This document shows, in pieces, positions 10,521 through 19,261 of a DNA stretch of 32,646 nt; positions within the stretch are counted from its first letter, which is position 1, and each line of letters begins with the position of its first letter. The stretch covers positions 1 to 32,646 of the forward strand of contig JAGVME010000090.1 of NCBI GenBank assembly GCA_020053945.1. Reading direction: 5' to 3'. The stretch comes from Gammaproteobacteria bacterium. Its GTDB lineage: Bacteria > Pseudomonadota > Gammaproteobacteria > Ga0077554 > Ga007554. Below the pieces are notes generated by a model. It ran no database searches. It saw only the letters and a list, made by a program, of their open reading frames with translations, and was not told the DNA's origin. The translations under genes and the position numbers were made by a program.

Positions 10521-10593
10521 CGGCCGCTCCTGCGCATCCTGCGTCCACGGCACTTGCAGAACCCTTCGCTAACGCTCTTCCCTGTGCGGCGGA
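10521..10593. repeat. Short dispersed repeat in the ntrB-ntrC spacer
   Basis: GGCCGCTCCTGCGCATCCTGC, GCACTTGCA and the terminal TGTGCGGCGGA match, in order, the in-frame insert in glyS (17090-17143). A middle segment ACCCTTCGCT..CGCTCTTCCCT recurs at 31727-31747. The spacer between ntrB and ntrC (about 156 bp) is therefore built of repeat pieces. The frames crossing it look like shadows. Confidence 0.6.
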
Positions 10594-10630
10594 AAAATCC
10601 ATCTGTTTTATCCTGGCCCGATATTCATGT

Positions 10631-11758
10631 TCACGGTACCAGTGGCAACAGCAATGTAAATGTCGTTTGTCCGGGACGGCTGGTGCACTCAATTAAGCCC
10701 TGATGCTGATTAATCAGCGACTGTGCGATTGATAACCCCAGTCCAGTGCCCTCCGGCCGCCCCGTCACCATGGGATAAAAAATACTTTCAAGCATATCTG
10801 CCGGAACGCCCGGTCCGTTGTCCACAATGTCTATGCGCACCGCAAGTTTGTAGCGATGCTGATTAATGGTCGCCTGGCGTTGGACACGCGTGCGCAAGGT
10901 GATGTCGCCTGAATCGCCAACAGCCTGTACCGCATTGCGTACGATGTTCAACACGGCCTGGATCAATTGATCCTGGTCTGCCTGAAAATCCGGGATACTG
11001 GGGTCGTAATCGCGGATGATACGCAGGCCGGCCAAGGCGGTATTGATCGGGTTGGCATGGGCATGATCCACCCTGCCCGAGGGCGTATCCGCCAGTACCA
11101 CGCTGCGCACCCGCTCTAACACATGATGGATATTGATCAGTGTTTTCTGCGGCAAGGTATTCGGCCCCAGCATGCGGTTCACCAGATTCCGCAGCCGATC
11201 CGCTTCACCAATAATGATTCGGGTATATTCCTTGAGCGACCCATCGCTCAGCTCACGTTCTAATAACTGCGCAGCTCCGCGCAGCCCTCCCAAAGGGTTT
11301 TTGATTTCATGTGCCAACCCCCTTACTACGGCACGTGCGGCCTGATGTTGCGCCAGCAGGTTTTCTTCGCGGGCGATGCGCAAATGCCTATCTACCTGCA
11401 CTAACTCCACCAATAATCCTGTAGTGTACGAATCGCTCATGGGCGTCACCGTAAGATCCACTGTGATGGGCCGCCCATTGGTATGCCCGGCCGATCCGCC
11501 CGGCAATAACAACGGAAACTCATGCTCGGTAAAAGGATGTCCGCTGACCAATGCGTTCCGCATGGCGGCAATCGCCACCCCGCCCATCGGTCCTGGCATC
11601 AGCTCCTGTGCGAGAATGCGATGGGCGCGCCGCGCACTTACCGCAAATAACATTTCACCGGCAGGGTTCAGATAAACCAAACGCAACTCATTATCAAACA
11701 GCAACAACGTCGTATTTTGATTGTCTACAATGCGCCGGTAAATCGCACTGGAGGTCAT
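10631..11758 (-). CDS. ntrB: Nitrogen-regulation sensor histidine kinase NtrB (GlnL)
   Basis: About 375 residues from the ATG at 11758. It has an N-terminal PAS domain (LLLFDNELRLVYLNPAGEMLF) and a HisKA domain with the phosphoacceptor His in GLAHEIKNPLGGLRGAAQLL. The HATPase domain has N-box NIVRNAVQAV, G1 DNGPGVP and G2 GTGLGLSIAQ. No transmembrane segment is present, as expected for the soluble NtrB that PII controls. In-frame ATGs at 11773 and 11785 are alternative starts. None has a convincing ribosome-binding site. The candidate sigma-54 promoter just upstream would favour 11758. It lies downstream of glnA and upstream of ntrC, the classic glnALG order. Confidence 0.94.
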   Translation of the reverse strand: MTSSAIYRRIVDNQNTTLLLFDNELRLVYLNPAGEMLFAVSARRAHRILAQELMPGPMGGVAIAAMRNALVSGHPFTEHEFPLLLPGGSAGHTNGRPITVDLTVTPMSDSYTTGLLVELVQVDRHLRIAREENLLAQHQAARAVVRGLAHEIKNPLGGLRGAAQLLERELSDGSLKEYTRIIIGEADRLRNLVNRMLGPNTLPQKTLINIHHVLERVRSVVLADTPSGRVDHAHANPINTALAGLRIIRDYDPSIPDFQADQDQLIQAVLNIVRNAVQAVGDSGDITLRTRVQRQATINQHRYKLAVRIDIVDNGPGVPADMLESIFYPMVTGRPEGTGLGLSIAQSLINQHQGLIECTSRPGQTTFTLLLPLVP

Positions 11759-11786
11759 GATGTCAGGTAACATGTAATGGTGCAAA

Positions 11787-11801
11787 GCAAGAAGTGAACC
11801 A
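11787..11801 (-). promoter_or_regulatory. Candidate sigma-54 promoter for ntrBC
   Basis: On the minus strand TGGTTCACTTCTTGC keeps the invariant GG and GC with the required 10-base gap. TTGC is perfect, but CAC of the -24 box is TTC. The predicted start at about 11775 leaves a 17-base leader to the ATG at 11758, which is short. Inferred only. Confidence 0.4.
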
Positions 11802-11983
11802 TGCTGCCAATAACCTCTTTAATTTTTTCTAAATATTTCCAAAAAATATTTAGAGGTTTAAATATAATAAATATATTCAGTATGTTACTAACAAAGATGG
11901 CTATCCGCCGCCAGTGAAAAAAATCGCGGTAGGATAGAAGAAAAGGGTGAAGTCCATTAAAGATAACGTGAATCGAGGGGGAT

Positions 11984-11999
11984 TGCACCACATCGGTGC
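11984..11999. promoter_or_regulatory. NtrC-type binding site in the glnA-ntrB spacer
   Basis: TGCACC-ACATC-GGTGC matches the NtrC dyad consensus (GCACC-N5-GGTGC) perfectly on both arms. It lies about 215 bp before the ntrB start region and could serve autoregulation of ntrBC by activation or repression. A 100-codon frame covering it (11755-12057, minus) looks non-coding. Confidence 0.6.
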
Positions 12000-12058
12000 C
12001 CCAAGGGCAAAATAAGTGCGTTATGCCTTTGCGGACGCCCTGTTGTAAAGCGCCCATG

Positions 12059-12099
12059 AAAAAACGCCCCCTCCATGCTGGATGGAGGGGGCGTTTTTT
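12059..12099. terminator. Rho-independent terminator after glnA (bidirectional form)
   Basis: CGCCCCCTCCAT (12065-12076) pairs with ATGGAGGGGGCG (12082-12093) across a 5-base loop, flanked by A6 on the left and T6 on the right. It lies about 30 bp past the glnA stop. It should separate most glnA transcription from ntrBC. Confidence 0.92.
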
Positions 12100-12130
12100 A
12101 TACCTATATGTAGATTAAAACATGTTGTAA

Positions 12131-13540
12131 TTAAAGGCTGTAATACATATCAAACTCTACCGGGTGGGTGGTCATGCGGAAGCGTGTGACTTCCTTGAGT
12201 TTAAGGTCGATATAAGCATCAATCATGTCATTGGTAAAGACGCCACCGGCCGTAAGGAAGGCGCGGTCTTTATCGAGGTGATCCAGCGCCATATCCAGTG
12301 AGTGACAAACCTGGGGAATTTCCTTGGCTTCTTCTGGAGGAAGGTCGTACAGGTCTTTATCCATGGCTTCGCCCGGGTGCAATTTGTTCTTGATGCCATC
12401 TAATCCTGCCATCATCATCGCGGCAAACGCCAGATAGGGATTGCTGGATGCATCCGGGAAACGGATTTCAATCCGGCGCGCCTTGGGGCTGGGCACATAC
12501 GGAATACGCACGGAAGCCGAGCGGTTACGTGCCGAGTAAGCCAACATCACCGGAGCCTCAAATCCCGGCACCAGGCGCTTGTAGCTATTGGTGGTGGAGT
12601 TGGTGATGGCGTTCAGTGCGCGGGCGTGCTTGAAAATACCACCGATGTAATACAGGGCGGTTTCAGACAGGCCACCGTAGAGGTTTCCGCTAAACAAGTT
12701 TTGGCCACCCTTGGCCAGCGATTGGTGAACGTGCATGCCGCTGCCGTTATCGCCAACGATGGGTTTGGCCATAAACGTGGCGGTTTTGCCATAGGCATGC
12801 GCCACATTCTGCACTACGTATTTGAGAATCTGCACTTCATCCGCTTTTCTCACCAAGGTGCTGAAGCGGGTGCCGATTTCGCACTGACCCGCCGTGGCGA
12901 CTTCGTGGTGATGGGTTTCAACTGACAAGCCCATATCTTCCAGTGCCAGGCACATGGCAGACCGCACATCCTGCAGCATGTCTACTGGTGGCACGGGGAA
13001 ATAGCCGCCCTTGACGCCCGGACGGTGCCCGGTGTTGCCATCGGGGTATTTCTTGCCGGAGTTCCAGGAGGCTTCTTCAGCGTCAATCTTGCAGAAAGAA
13101 CCGCTGATGTCAGAACCCCAGCGCACGTCATCAAAAATGAAAAATTCAGGTTCCGGACCAAAATAGGCCGTGTCAGCAATGCCCGTGGATTGCAGGTAAG
13201 CTTCGGCACGCTTGGCAACTGAACGGGGGTCGCGGTCATAGCCTTTCATGGTGTGCGGCTCAAGTACGTCACAACGCAAAATCAGCGTGCTTTCATCAAA
13301 AAACGGATCCATGACGGCACTTTCGGCGTCCGGCATCAGCACCATGTCGGACTCATCAATACCTTTCCAGCCAGAGATCGACGAACCGTCGAACATCTTG
13401 CCATCTTTGAAGGCATCGGCATCCACGGTGGATGCGGGGACGGAAACGTGGTGTTCTTTGCCGCGGGTATCGGTGAAGCGAAAATCAACGAATTTAACTT
13501 CGTTGTCTTTGATCATTGCAAAAACTTTTTCTGCGGACAT
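12131..13540 (-). CDS. glnA: Glutamine synthetase type I (GlnA)
   Basis: A 469-residue glutamine synthetase that makes glutamine from glutamate, ammonia and ATP as a dodecamer. It has the beta-grasp N-domain ([17 protein letters not shown]) and catalytic signatures [46 protein letters not shown] and [14 protein letters not shown]. The adenylylation-site Tyr is in [11 protein letters not shown], so activity is probably controlled by GlnE. The start has a strong GGAGGGGAG site. Upstream are a sigma-54 promoter and two NtrC-type sites. ntrB and ntrC follow downstream. Confidence 0.98.
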   Translation of the reverse strand: MSAEKVFAMIKDNEVKFVDFRFTDTRGKEHHVSVPASTVDADAFKDGKMFDGSSISGWKGIDESDMVLMPDAESAVMDPFFDESTLILRCDVLEPHTMKGYDRDPRSVAKRAEAYLQSTGIADTAYFGPEPEFFIFDDVRWGSDISGSFCKIDAEEASWNSGKKYPDGNTGHRPGVKGGYFPVPPVDMLQDVRSAMCLALEDMGLSVETHHHEVATAGQCEIGTRFSTLVRKADEVQILKYVVQNVAHAYGKTATFMAKPIVGDNGSGMHVHQSLAKGGQNLFSGNLYGGLSETALYYIGGIFKHARALNAITNSTTNSYKRLVPGFEAPVMLAYSARNRSASVRIPYVPSPKARRIEIRFPDASSNPYLAFAAMMMAGLDGIKNKLHPGEAMDKDLYDLPPEEAKEIPQVCHSLDMALDHLDKDRAFLTAGGVFTNDMIDAYIDLKLKEVTRFRMTTHPVEFDMYYSL

Positions 13541-13599
13541 GTAAACTCCCCTCCAGGGTACTCTTTGAAAAATTTATTATCGTCAACAAATACAGGGCA

Positions 13600-13614
13600 G
13601 CATGAATCATGCCA
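13600..13614 (-). promoter_or_regulatory. Sigma-54 promoter of glnA
   Basis: Minus-strand TGGCATGATTCATGC has the -24 TGGCA and the -12 GC at the invariant spacing. Transcription would start near 13588, giving a leader of about 47 bases to the glnA ATG. The two dyads upstream at 13680 and 13709 fit NtrC control. Confidence 0.7.
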
Positions 13615-13679
13615 CTCTAACATTAATCATTTGTTTCAGCAGGTTACATAATGAATGGTCGATAGCCTAGGGGCTAAAA

Positions 13680-13694
13680 GCCCCAGAATGGTGC
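13680..13694. promoter_or_regulatory. NtrC-type site, promoter-proximal (glnA enhancer)
   Basis: Minus strand GCACC-ATTCT-GGGGC is one base off the GCACC-N5-GGTGC dyad. Its centre lies about 99 bp upstream of the predicted glnA start. A short hairpin GGGGCT-AAA-AGCCCC (13670-13684) overlaps its edge. Confidence 0.55.
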
Positions 13695-13708
13695 GACCTT
13701 CTGAAAAA

Positions 13709-13725
13709 TGCTCCATTTTGGAGCA
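13709..13725. promoter_or_regulatory. NtrC-type site, promoter-distal (glnA enhancer)
   Basis: TGCTCC-ATTTT-GGAGCA is a perfect dyad with the NtrC spacing, differing from consensus by the symmetric A-to-T change. Its centre is 30 bp (about three helical turns) from the proximal site. This resembles the paired glnA enhancer of enteric bacteria. Positions 13726-13963 show no other gene. Confidence 0.55.
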
Positions 13726-13963
13726 ATCATGACCGTTGTATAGAGAGCTTATCTAAGCTGATGTTCACCACTTTTTGAAGATTACTCCCAACGCATTCAA
13801 ATTGGCAAGTAGTTGCCTTGAAAATTGATGATTTTTTTGTGGTGGTTCTGCAGAATTGTGTAAAGGTATCGGTATTTAATCCGATGCTTTAGGGAGGAGA
13901 CTGCTATATTTTACAGGAAGATGATATAGGGTTCGGTATTGGAAAAAATCATTTGGTGAACGA

Positions 13964-14995
13964 ATGAAAAAACATGGTTGGATTGCGGCCTGCCTATTGG
14001 GGTATTTGGCATTGCTGTACACCCCCCAAGCCACCGCTGGGCAGATTGTAGAACCGGAGCTGCAGCATGCGCTGTTGGTGTCGCTGCTGGCAACGCTGCC
14101 AGCGATAAAAGCATCCACGGGGATGCCGATGAATATCTCGGTCAGCGTCGGTTACCGGGAAGATAATCTGGACTGGAATATCGCGGGGGGCGGGGTGGAT
14201 GTGCTATCCGAACTTTCATGGAAAAATTTGGCGATGGCCCAAATGCAGGCTGCCGCCCAAGTCAACATGAAAAATGACTGGCGGATCCGCGCCGATCTGG
14301 GATATGGGGAAATCAGCTCGGGCGCTAATCAAGATTCAGATTATAGCGGCAATAACCGTACCTTGGAGTTTTCCCGGTCAAGCAATAAAGCCGGCGGGAA
14401 TATGGGCGATGTAAGTATTGCGCTGGGTAAAACCCTGCGGCTGCTTGATCAAACGGTCGGAAAATTTATTTATGTCACGCCGAGCATCGGCCTGTCTGTG
14501 CATCAGCAAAACCTTACCATGACGGAGGGTGTGCAAACCGTATCCAGGCCTGATTTAGCGCCCCTTGGGATAGGGGTGGCGCCGCTCGGCCCGTTTGCGG
14601 GATTGAACAGCCGCTATGCCGCACAATGGCAAGGCCCCTGGATAGGCATAGAGGCGTTAATTGAAGCGGGGAGCAATCTATCGCTGACCGCCAGCGCCGA
14701 ATATCACGTGGCGGATTATTTAGCAAAAGCAAATTGGAATTTACGTAATGATTTGGCGCATCCCGTCAGTTTCAAGCACACTGCAAAAGGGCAAGGTATT
14801 GTCGGATCTGTGGGCGCCTCCTACCCGATTGCCAAAAATTGGACGATGAACCTTATCCTTAAGTATCATCAATGGTCTACCCGCGCGGGCAGTGACCTGA
14901 TTTATTTCTCTAACGGTTCAGTGGGCCGTACACGCCTTAATTCGGTTAATTGGGAATCTACCGCTTATAACCTGGAAATTGTCCATCAATTCTAG
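13964..14995 (+). CDS. Predicted outer-membrane beta-barrel protein, family uncertain
   Basis: A 343-residue exported protein with signal peptide MKKHGWIAACLLGYLALLYTPQATAG. The mature part is made of alternating amphipathic strands (MNISVSVGYREDNLDWNI, RIRADLGYGEIS, FIYVTPSIGLSVHQQNL, NLSLTASAEYHV, WTMNLILKYHQW) and ends in YNLEIVHQF. The terminal Phe is the usual BAM-recognised outer-membrane signal. The strand count suggests a 10- to 12-strand barrel, somewhat like omptin-size barrels. I do not see the omptin catalytic signature clearly, so no protease function is claimed. It is transcribed alone, between glnA (divergent) and glyQ. Confidence 0.75.
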   Translation: MKKHGWIAACLLGYLALLYTPQATAGQIVEPELQHALLVSLLATLPAIKASTGMPMNISVSVGYREDNLDWNIAGGGVDVLSELSWKNLAMAQMQAAAQVNMKNDWRIRADLGYGEISSGANQDSDYSGNNRTLEFSRSSNKAGGNMGDVSIALGKTLRLLDQTVGKFIYVTPSIGLSVHQQNLTMTEGVQTVSRPDLAPLGIGVAPLGPFAGLNSRYAAQWQGPWIGIEALIEAGSNLSLTASAEYHVADYLAKANWNLRNDLAHPVSFKHTAKGQGIVGSVGASYPIAKNWTMNLILKYHQWSTRAGSDLIYFSNGSVGRTRLNSVNWESTAYNLEIVHQF

Positions 14996-15113
14996 CGGTG
15001 TTGCCAGAATGTATGAGGCGGCGGTTTAAATGCCGCTTTCCCCTCGTCATCCGCACCCGCCATATCTTATGTGGCGCACTCCTGAACGGTTTCTAAGGGC
15101 ATGCCCTTCCACG

Positions 15114-15138
15114 CGGTATACTTGCCCGGTATACTTGC
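15114..15138 (+). repeat. Tandem 12-bp direct repeat upstream of glyQ
   Basis: CGGTATACTTGC occurs at 15114-15125 and again at 15127-15138. Each contains TATACT, a good -10 box, so two offset -10 elements or a small operator are possible. No matching -35 is obvious. Confidence 0.5.
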
Positions 15139-15171
15139 GGCCACACTTTCTGGTTGGACGCAGGGCTTATT

Positions 15172-16116
15172 TTGAACAACAATGATAACACTCCGGTGGA
15201 TGCCTCTACTTTCCAGGGCTTGATCCTGGCGTTGCAAAACTATTGGGCCGCGCAGGGCTGCGTGCTGCTGCAACCCTATGATATGGAGGTGGGCGCGGGC
15301 ACATTTCATCCTGCCACCTTCTTGCGCGCGATTGGCCCGGAACCCTGGCGCACTGCTTATGTGCAACCCTCGCGCCGCCCGACGGACGGGCGTTACGGCG
15401 AAAATCCCAATCGCCTCCAACACTATTACCAGTTTCAGGTCATCATCAAACCTTCGCCGCTGGATATTCAGGAGCTGTATTTGGGCTCGCTGAAAATGCT
15501 CGGCATTGATCCGCTGGTGCACGACATCCGCTTTGTCGAAGATAACTGGGAATCGCCAACGCTGGGCGCCTGGGGGCTGGGTTGGGAAGTGTGGTTGAAT
15601 GGCATGGAAGTGACGCAGTTCACTTATTTTCAACAGGTGGGCGGGCTGGAATGCCAGCCGGTGACGGGTGAAATCACTTACGGCCTGGAGCGCATCGCCA
15701 TGTATTTGCAGGGCGTGGAAAGTGTCTATGACTTGATCTGGACGCGCGGCCCCGGCCCCCAGGCTGTCGTGACTTACGGCGATGTGTTTCATCAAAACGA
15801 AGTGGAAATGTCCACTTACAATTTCGAGCATGCTGACACGGCAGCGCTGTTCGCGTGGTTTGACACCTGCGAACGCGAGAGCAAAAAACTCATCGGGGCC
15901 GGGCTGCCTTTGCCCGCTTACGAAATGGTGCTCAAGGCATCCCACACATTTAATTTGCTGGATGCACGCCACGCTATTTCCGTGACTGAACGCCAACGCT
16001 TTATCTTGCGCGTGCGCACTTTGGCACGCGCCGTGGCCGAAGCTTATTACCAACGCCGCGAGGCATTGGGTTTTCCCATGACGCAAAGGGCACAGGAAAA
16101 GGGAGGTGCGGCATGA
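15172..16116 (+). CDS. glyQ: Glycyl-tRNA synthetase alpha subunit (GlyQ)
   Basis: About 314 residues, the alpha subunit of the heterotetrameric bacterial glycyl-tRNA synthetase; it carries the class II catalytic core that activates glycine. The protein shows [43 protein letters not shown] (motif 2 region), [24 protein letters not shown] and [12 protein letters not shown] (motif 3). No ATG is available at the N-terminus. I prefer the TTG at 15172 because GCAGGG lies 6 bp upstream and the family begins close to here. TTG at 15154 is an alternative adding six residues. It overlaps glyS by four bases (ATGA). Confidence 0.95.
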   Translation: MNNNDNTPVDASTFQGLILALQNYWAAQGCVLLQPYDMEVGAGTFHPATFLRAIGPEPWRTAYVQPSRRPTDGRYGENPNRLQHYYQFQVIIKPSPLDIQELYLGSLKMLGIDPLVHDIRFVEDNWESPTLGAWGLGWEVWLNGMEVTQFTYFQQVGGLECQPVTGEITYGLERIAMYLQGVESVYDLIWTRGPGPQAVVTYGDVFHQNEVEMSTYNFEHADTAALFAWFDTCERESKKLIGAGLPLPAYEMVLKASHTFNLLDARHAISVTERQRFILRVRTLARAVAEAYYQRREALGFPMTQRAQEKGGAA

Positions 16117-18368
16117 CCCTGCACCGCGACTTATTGGTGGAAATCGGCACGGAAGAACTGCCACCCAAGGCACTGAAGACGTTAGCCAAGGCGTTTTGTT
16201 CTGGGATTGTTCAAGGTCTTAAGGACGCCCAAATTGAGTTTGGAGTGGGAAATCAAGGGAGAGCGACCCAAGACATCGTTGGATCTGGGGAAGCACATAG
16301 CATATGGAAAGCCACACATGGCATTGACGACAGAGAGTTAGATACAGGTGTTGCTTATTACGCTACCCCGCGACGACTAGCCGTCATCGTGAAAAATGTC
16401 GCCACCCAACAGCCCGACCGTCTGGTGGAACGCCGTGGCCCGGCGTTGAATGCCGCATTTGACGACAATGGCCTGCCCACTAAAGCGACCCAGGGCTTTG
16501 CGCGCTCGTGCGGTGTTGAGGTGGAACAACTCAAAAAACTCGAAACTGACAAAGGCGCGTGGCTGGTATTTCGCTCTACCCAGATTGGCCGCGCCACTAC
16601 TGAATTATTATCGGCCATTATCGAGCAATCGCTGGCGGCATTGCCTATCCCCAAGCGTATGCGTTGGGGTTCGTCGCGTGTTGAATTCGTGCGTCCGGTG
16701 CATTGGGTCGTGTTGTTATTTGGTGATGACGTAGTCGACACTGAAATTCTCGGCGTGCGCACCGGGCGTGAAACGCGCGGGCACCGCTTTCATCACCCTG
16801 CTGCAATGTACATTACTAAACCCTCCGACTATGCCTCACTACTGAAAGACGAAGGCCACGTTTTTCCTGACTTCGCTGTGCGGCGTGATAAGATTCGTGA
16901 GCAGGTCATCGAAGCCGCCATCTCTTTCGGTGGCACTGCCGTCATTGATGAGGCACTGCTGGATGAAGTCACTGGCCTGGTAGAGTGGCCTGTGGCGCTG
17001 ACCGGTAAATTCGAGAAACGTTTTTTAGACGTGCCGCAGGAAGCGTTGATATCCACCATGAAAGGCAATCAGAAATATTTTCATGCGGTGGCCGCTCCCG
17101 GCATCCTGCCTCTCGCAGCACTAGCACATCCTTGTGCGGCGGATGGCAACAACAAATTACTGCCTTACTTCATCACTATTTCCAATATCGAAAGCCGCGA
17201 CCCTGACAAAGTGCGTCAAGGCAATGAGCGTGTAATTCGCCCACGCTTTACCGACGCGGCGTTTTTCTGGGAACAGGATTGCAAGCATCCACTGCACAGC
17301 CGCCTCGAAAAACTCAAGTCCGTGGTATTCGAAGAAAAGCTCGGCACACTTTACGACAAAACCATGCGCATCAAAGCCCTCGCTGGCATGATCGCGGAAG
17401 GGACAGGTAACACCCCGTTTTTCAAAAGCGCAAAACAACATGCCGCACATGCTGCGGAACTCTGCAAATGCGATCTTTTAACTTCCATGGTCAGCGAGTT
17501 TCCCGAATTGCAGGGTATCATGGGGCGTTATTACGCCGGGCGTGACGGCAAAGACCCGCAAGTGGCGCAAGCCATCGAGGAACATTATCTGCCACGCCAT
17601 GCAGGCGATGCGCTACCACAAACCATCACTGGCAAAATCGTGGCGATTGCCGACCGGCTGGATACCCTAACAGGCATCTTCGCCATCGGCCAAGCACCCA
17701 GTGGCGACAAAGACCCTTACGCGCTGCGCCGTGCGGCGTTGGGGGTGTTGCGCATCATCATAGAAAGTAACTTGGATTTGAATATAGACCTGCAACAGCT
17801 ACTCATTGCCGCCATAAAAAATCTGCCTGACACCTTGAAAAAAGACAGCACCGCACAACATGTCTTTGACTTCATGATGGAACGCCTGCGTGGTTACTAC
17901 CATGAACAAGGCATCCACCCCACGGTGTTTGACGCCGTGCTGGCCAACCGCCCCACACAGCCACTGGACTTTCATAAACGCATCCATGCCGTCACGGCAT
18001 TTTGCGCGCTGCCCGAAGCAGAAAACCTGGCGGCGGCGAACAAGCGTATCCGTAACATTCTCAACAAAACCAACGGGAACATACCTGAGACCCTAAACGA
18101 AACGCTGCTTACTGAACGGGCCGAGCACGATCTCTTCAAAAAAATTAATGAATTGCGTGGCGACGTCATGGGATTATTCGAAAGAAGAAACTATGAGGGC
18201 GCCATGAAACACCTGGCTGGCCTGCGCGAACCGGTCGACACATTCTTTGAGAAAGTCATGGTCATGGCGGAGGATCCCGCATTACGCGCCAACCGCCTCG
18301 CGCTGCTGAAACAACTGGGAGACTTGATGAATCATGTGGCAGATATTTCTAAATTGGCGACGGCCTGA
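16113..18368 (+). CDS. glyS: Glycyl-tRNA synthetase beta subunit (GlyS), with two insertions
   Basis: A 751-residue beta subunit, longer than the usual 685-700. It provides the HD-like and anticodon-recognition parts of the alpha2-beta2 enzyme. Conserved stretches include [42 protein letters not shown]-type [60 protein letters not shown] and [16 protein letters not shown]. Relative to E. coli GlyS there are two insertions. One of about 36 residues (about 43-78) lies before the YATPRRLA motif. One of about 15 residues (329-343) lies after [10 protein letters not shown] and matches a dispersed repeat. Both keep frame, so the gene is likely functional. The start overlaps glyQ. Confidence 0.95.
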   Translation: MTLHRDLLVEIGTEELPPKALKTLAKAFCSGIVQGLKDAQIEFGVGNQGRATQDIVGSGEAHSIWKATHGIDDRELDTGVAYYATPRRLAVIVKNVATQQPDRLVERRGPALNAAFDDNGLPTKATQGFARSCGVEVEQLKKLETDKGAWLVFRSTQIGRATTELLSAIIEQSLAALPIPKRMRWGSSRVEFVRPVHWVVLLFGDDVVDTEILGVRTGRETRGHRFHHPAAMYITKPSDYASLLKDEGHVFPDFAVRRDKIREQVIEAAISFGGTAVIDEALLDEVTGLVEWPVALTGKFEKRFLDVPQEALISTMKGNQKYFHAVAAPGILPLAALAHPCAADGNNKLLPYFITISNIESRDPDKVRQGNERVIRPRFTDAAFFWEQDCKHPLHSRLEKLKSVVFEEKLGTLYDKTMRIKALAGMIAEGTGNTPFFKSAKQHAAHAAELCKCDLLTSMVSEFPELQGIMGRYYAGRDGKDPQVAQAIEEHYLPRHAGDALPQTITGKIVAIADRLDTLTGIFAIGQAPSGDKDPYALRRAALGVLRIIIESNLDLNIDLQQLLIAAIKNLPDTLKKDSTAQHVFDFMMERLRGYYHEQGIHPTVFDAVLANRPTQPLDFHKRIHAVTAFCALPEAENLAAANKRIRNILNKTNGNIPETLNETLLTERAEHDLFKKINELRGDVMGLFERRNYEGAMKHLAGLREPVDTFFEKVMVMAEDPALRANRLALLKQLGDLMNHVADISKLATA
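17090..17143. repeat. Dispersed repeat inserted in frame in glyS
   Basis: The segment GGCCGCTCCCGGCATCCTGC ... GCACTAGCA ... TGTGCGGCGGA corresponds in order to the repeat in the ntrB-ntrC spacer (10521-10593), with a shorter middle. It codes for an Ala/Pro/Leu-rich peptide absent from ordinary GlyS proteins. Confidence 0.55.
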
Positions 18369-18441
18369 GCCTATTCAATATCTCGCTGACGGGTAGATAT
18401 ACCCTACGGATATAATCGGCCCACACGGACAATCCCACTCC

Positions 18442-19164
18442 ATGCTTTTTTTCCGCTCCCTGCTTTTTTCGTTGGGCATGATCGCCGCCACGCTGGTGTT
18501 TGCGCCGCTGAGCCTGCTCACGTTTCCGTTGCCGTTGCGGCAACGCTATGCTTTCATCAGCCAATGGGCACGCTTTAATTTGTGGTGGCTGGCGGTAACA
18601 TGCAAGTTGCGCTACAGCGTGGAAGGCACGGAAAATATCCCTGACCATCCCTGCGTGATCCTGTGTAAACATCAGTCAGCGTGGGAAACCTTGGCGTTGC
18701 AGATGATCTTTCCGCAGCAGGTATGGGTGATTAAACGTGAGTTATTATGGGTGCCGTTTTTCGGTTGGGGGCTGGCGATGCTCAAGCCCATTGCCATTAA
18801 TCGGCAGGCGGCGCGTCAAGCCTTGCGGCAACTGGTTGAACAAGGCACGCAGCGTCTGAAAGACGGCCTGTGGGTGGTGATTTTTCCTGAGGGTACACGG
18901 GTCGCGCCGGGTGAAAAACGCGCTTATGCGCCCGGTGGCGCGATGCTGGCTCACCGTACCGGGCAAGCCGTGGTGCCTGTTGCCCATAATGCTGGGGAAT
19001 TCTGGCCAAAGCGTGGTTTTTTGAAGCGGCCGGGAACGATACGCCTAGTGATTGGTTTGCCGATTCTCACCAGCGAGCGCCATGCCAGTGAAGTCAATAC
19101 CCTGGCTGAGCAGTGGATTGAAAATACCATGGCGCATATCAGTAATCCTGCCCCAAAACTATAG
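18442..19164 (+). CDS. plsC: 1-acyl-sn-glycerol-3-phosphate acyltransferase (PlsC family)
   Basis: A 240-residue membrane-associated acyltransferase that adds the second acyl chain to lysophosphatidic acid. One hydrophobic segment lies at residues 5-32. The acyltransferase motifs follow: CKHQSAWETL (H-x4-E in place of the textbook H-x4-D, a variant known in some proteobacterial PlsC proteins), the KRELLWVPFFGWG block, FPEGTRVAPGE (motif III) and VVPVAHNAG (motif IV). It follows glyS by about 70 bp. In many gammaproteobacteria gmhB lies between the two, and here it is absent. The stop codon lies within a 31-bp palindrome. Confidence 0.92.
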   Translation: MLFFRSLLFSLGMIAATLVFAPLSLLTFPLPLRQRYAFISQWARFNLWWLAVTCKLRYSVEGTENIPDHPCVILCKHQSAWETLALQMIFPQQVWVIKRELLWVPFFGWGLAMLKPIAINRQAARQALRQLVEQGTQRLKDGLWVVIFPEGTRVAPGEKRAYAPGGAMLAHRTGQAVVPVAHNAGEFWPKRGFLKRPGTIRLVIGLPILTSERHASEVNTLAEQWIENTMAHISNPAPKL

Positions 19165-19187
19165 TTCAAATTTTTTGAACTATAGTT
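19157..19187. repeat. AT-rich palindrome over the plsC stop codon
   Basis: AACTATAGTTCAAA (19157-19170) and TTTGAACTATAGTT (19174-19187) are perfectly complementary around TTT. It could act as a terminator-like hairpin or as an operator-like dyad for the next gene. No T-run follows. Confidence 0.7.
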
Positions 19188-19261
19188 CCAAAAAAGTTTG
19201 CTATCAATTAATAAATTCTTTTTGTAGCATATCGTTAATACTTCAAAAAGGTTAAATCATC

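Noticed and set aside
10471-10692. Small frame overlapping the ntrB end and ntrC start
   Set aside because: It overlaps both genes and its unique part is the dispersed repeat; no coding signature.
11755-12057. A 100-codon minus-strand frame between glnA and ntrB
   Set aside because: It starts before the NtrC dyad, overlaps the ntrB start, has AT-rich hydrophobic low-complexity sequence and no ribosome site; it reads as regulatory spacer.
13803-13817. TGGCAAGTAGTTGCC as a second sigma-54 promoter facing the outer-membrane gene
   Set aside because: The distance between GG and GC is one base short of the strict sigma-54 spacing.
15067-16173. 368-codon minus-strand frame opposite glyQ
   Set aside because: Antisense shadow of glyQ; glyQ motifs are unmistakable on the plus strand.
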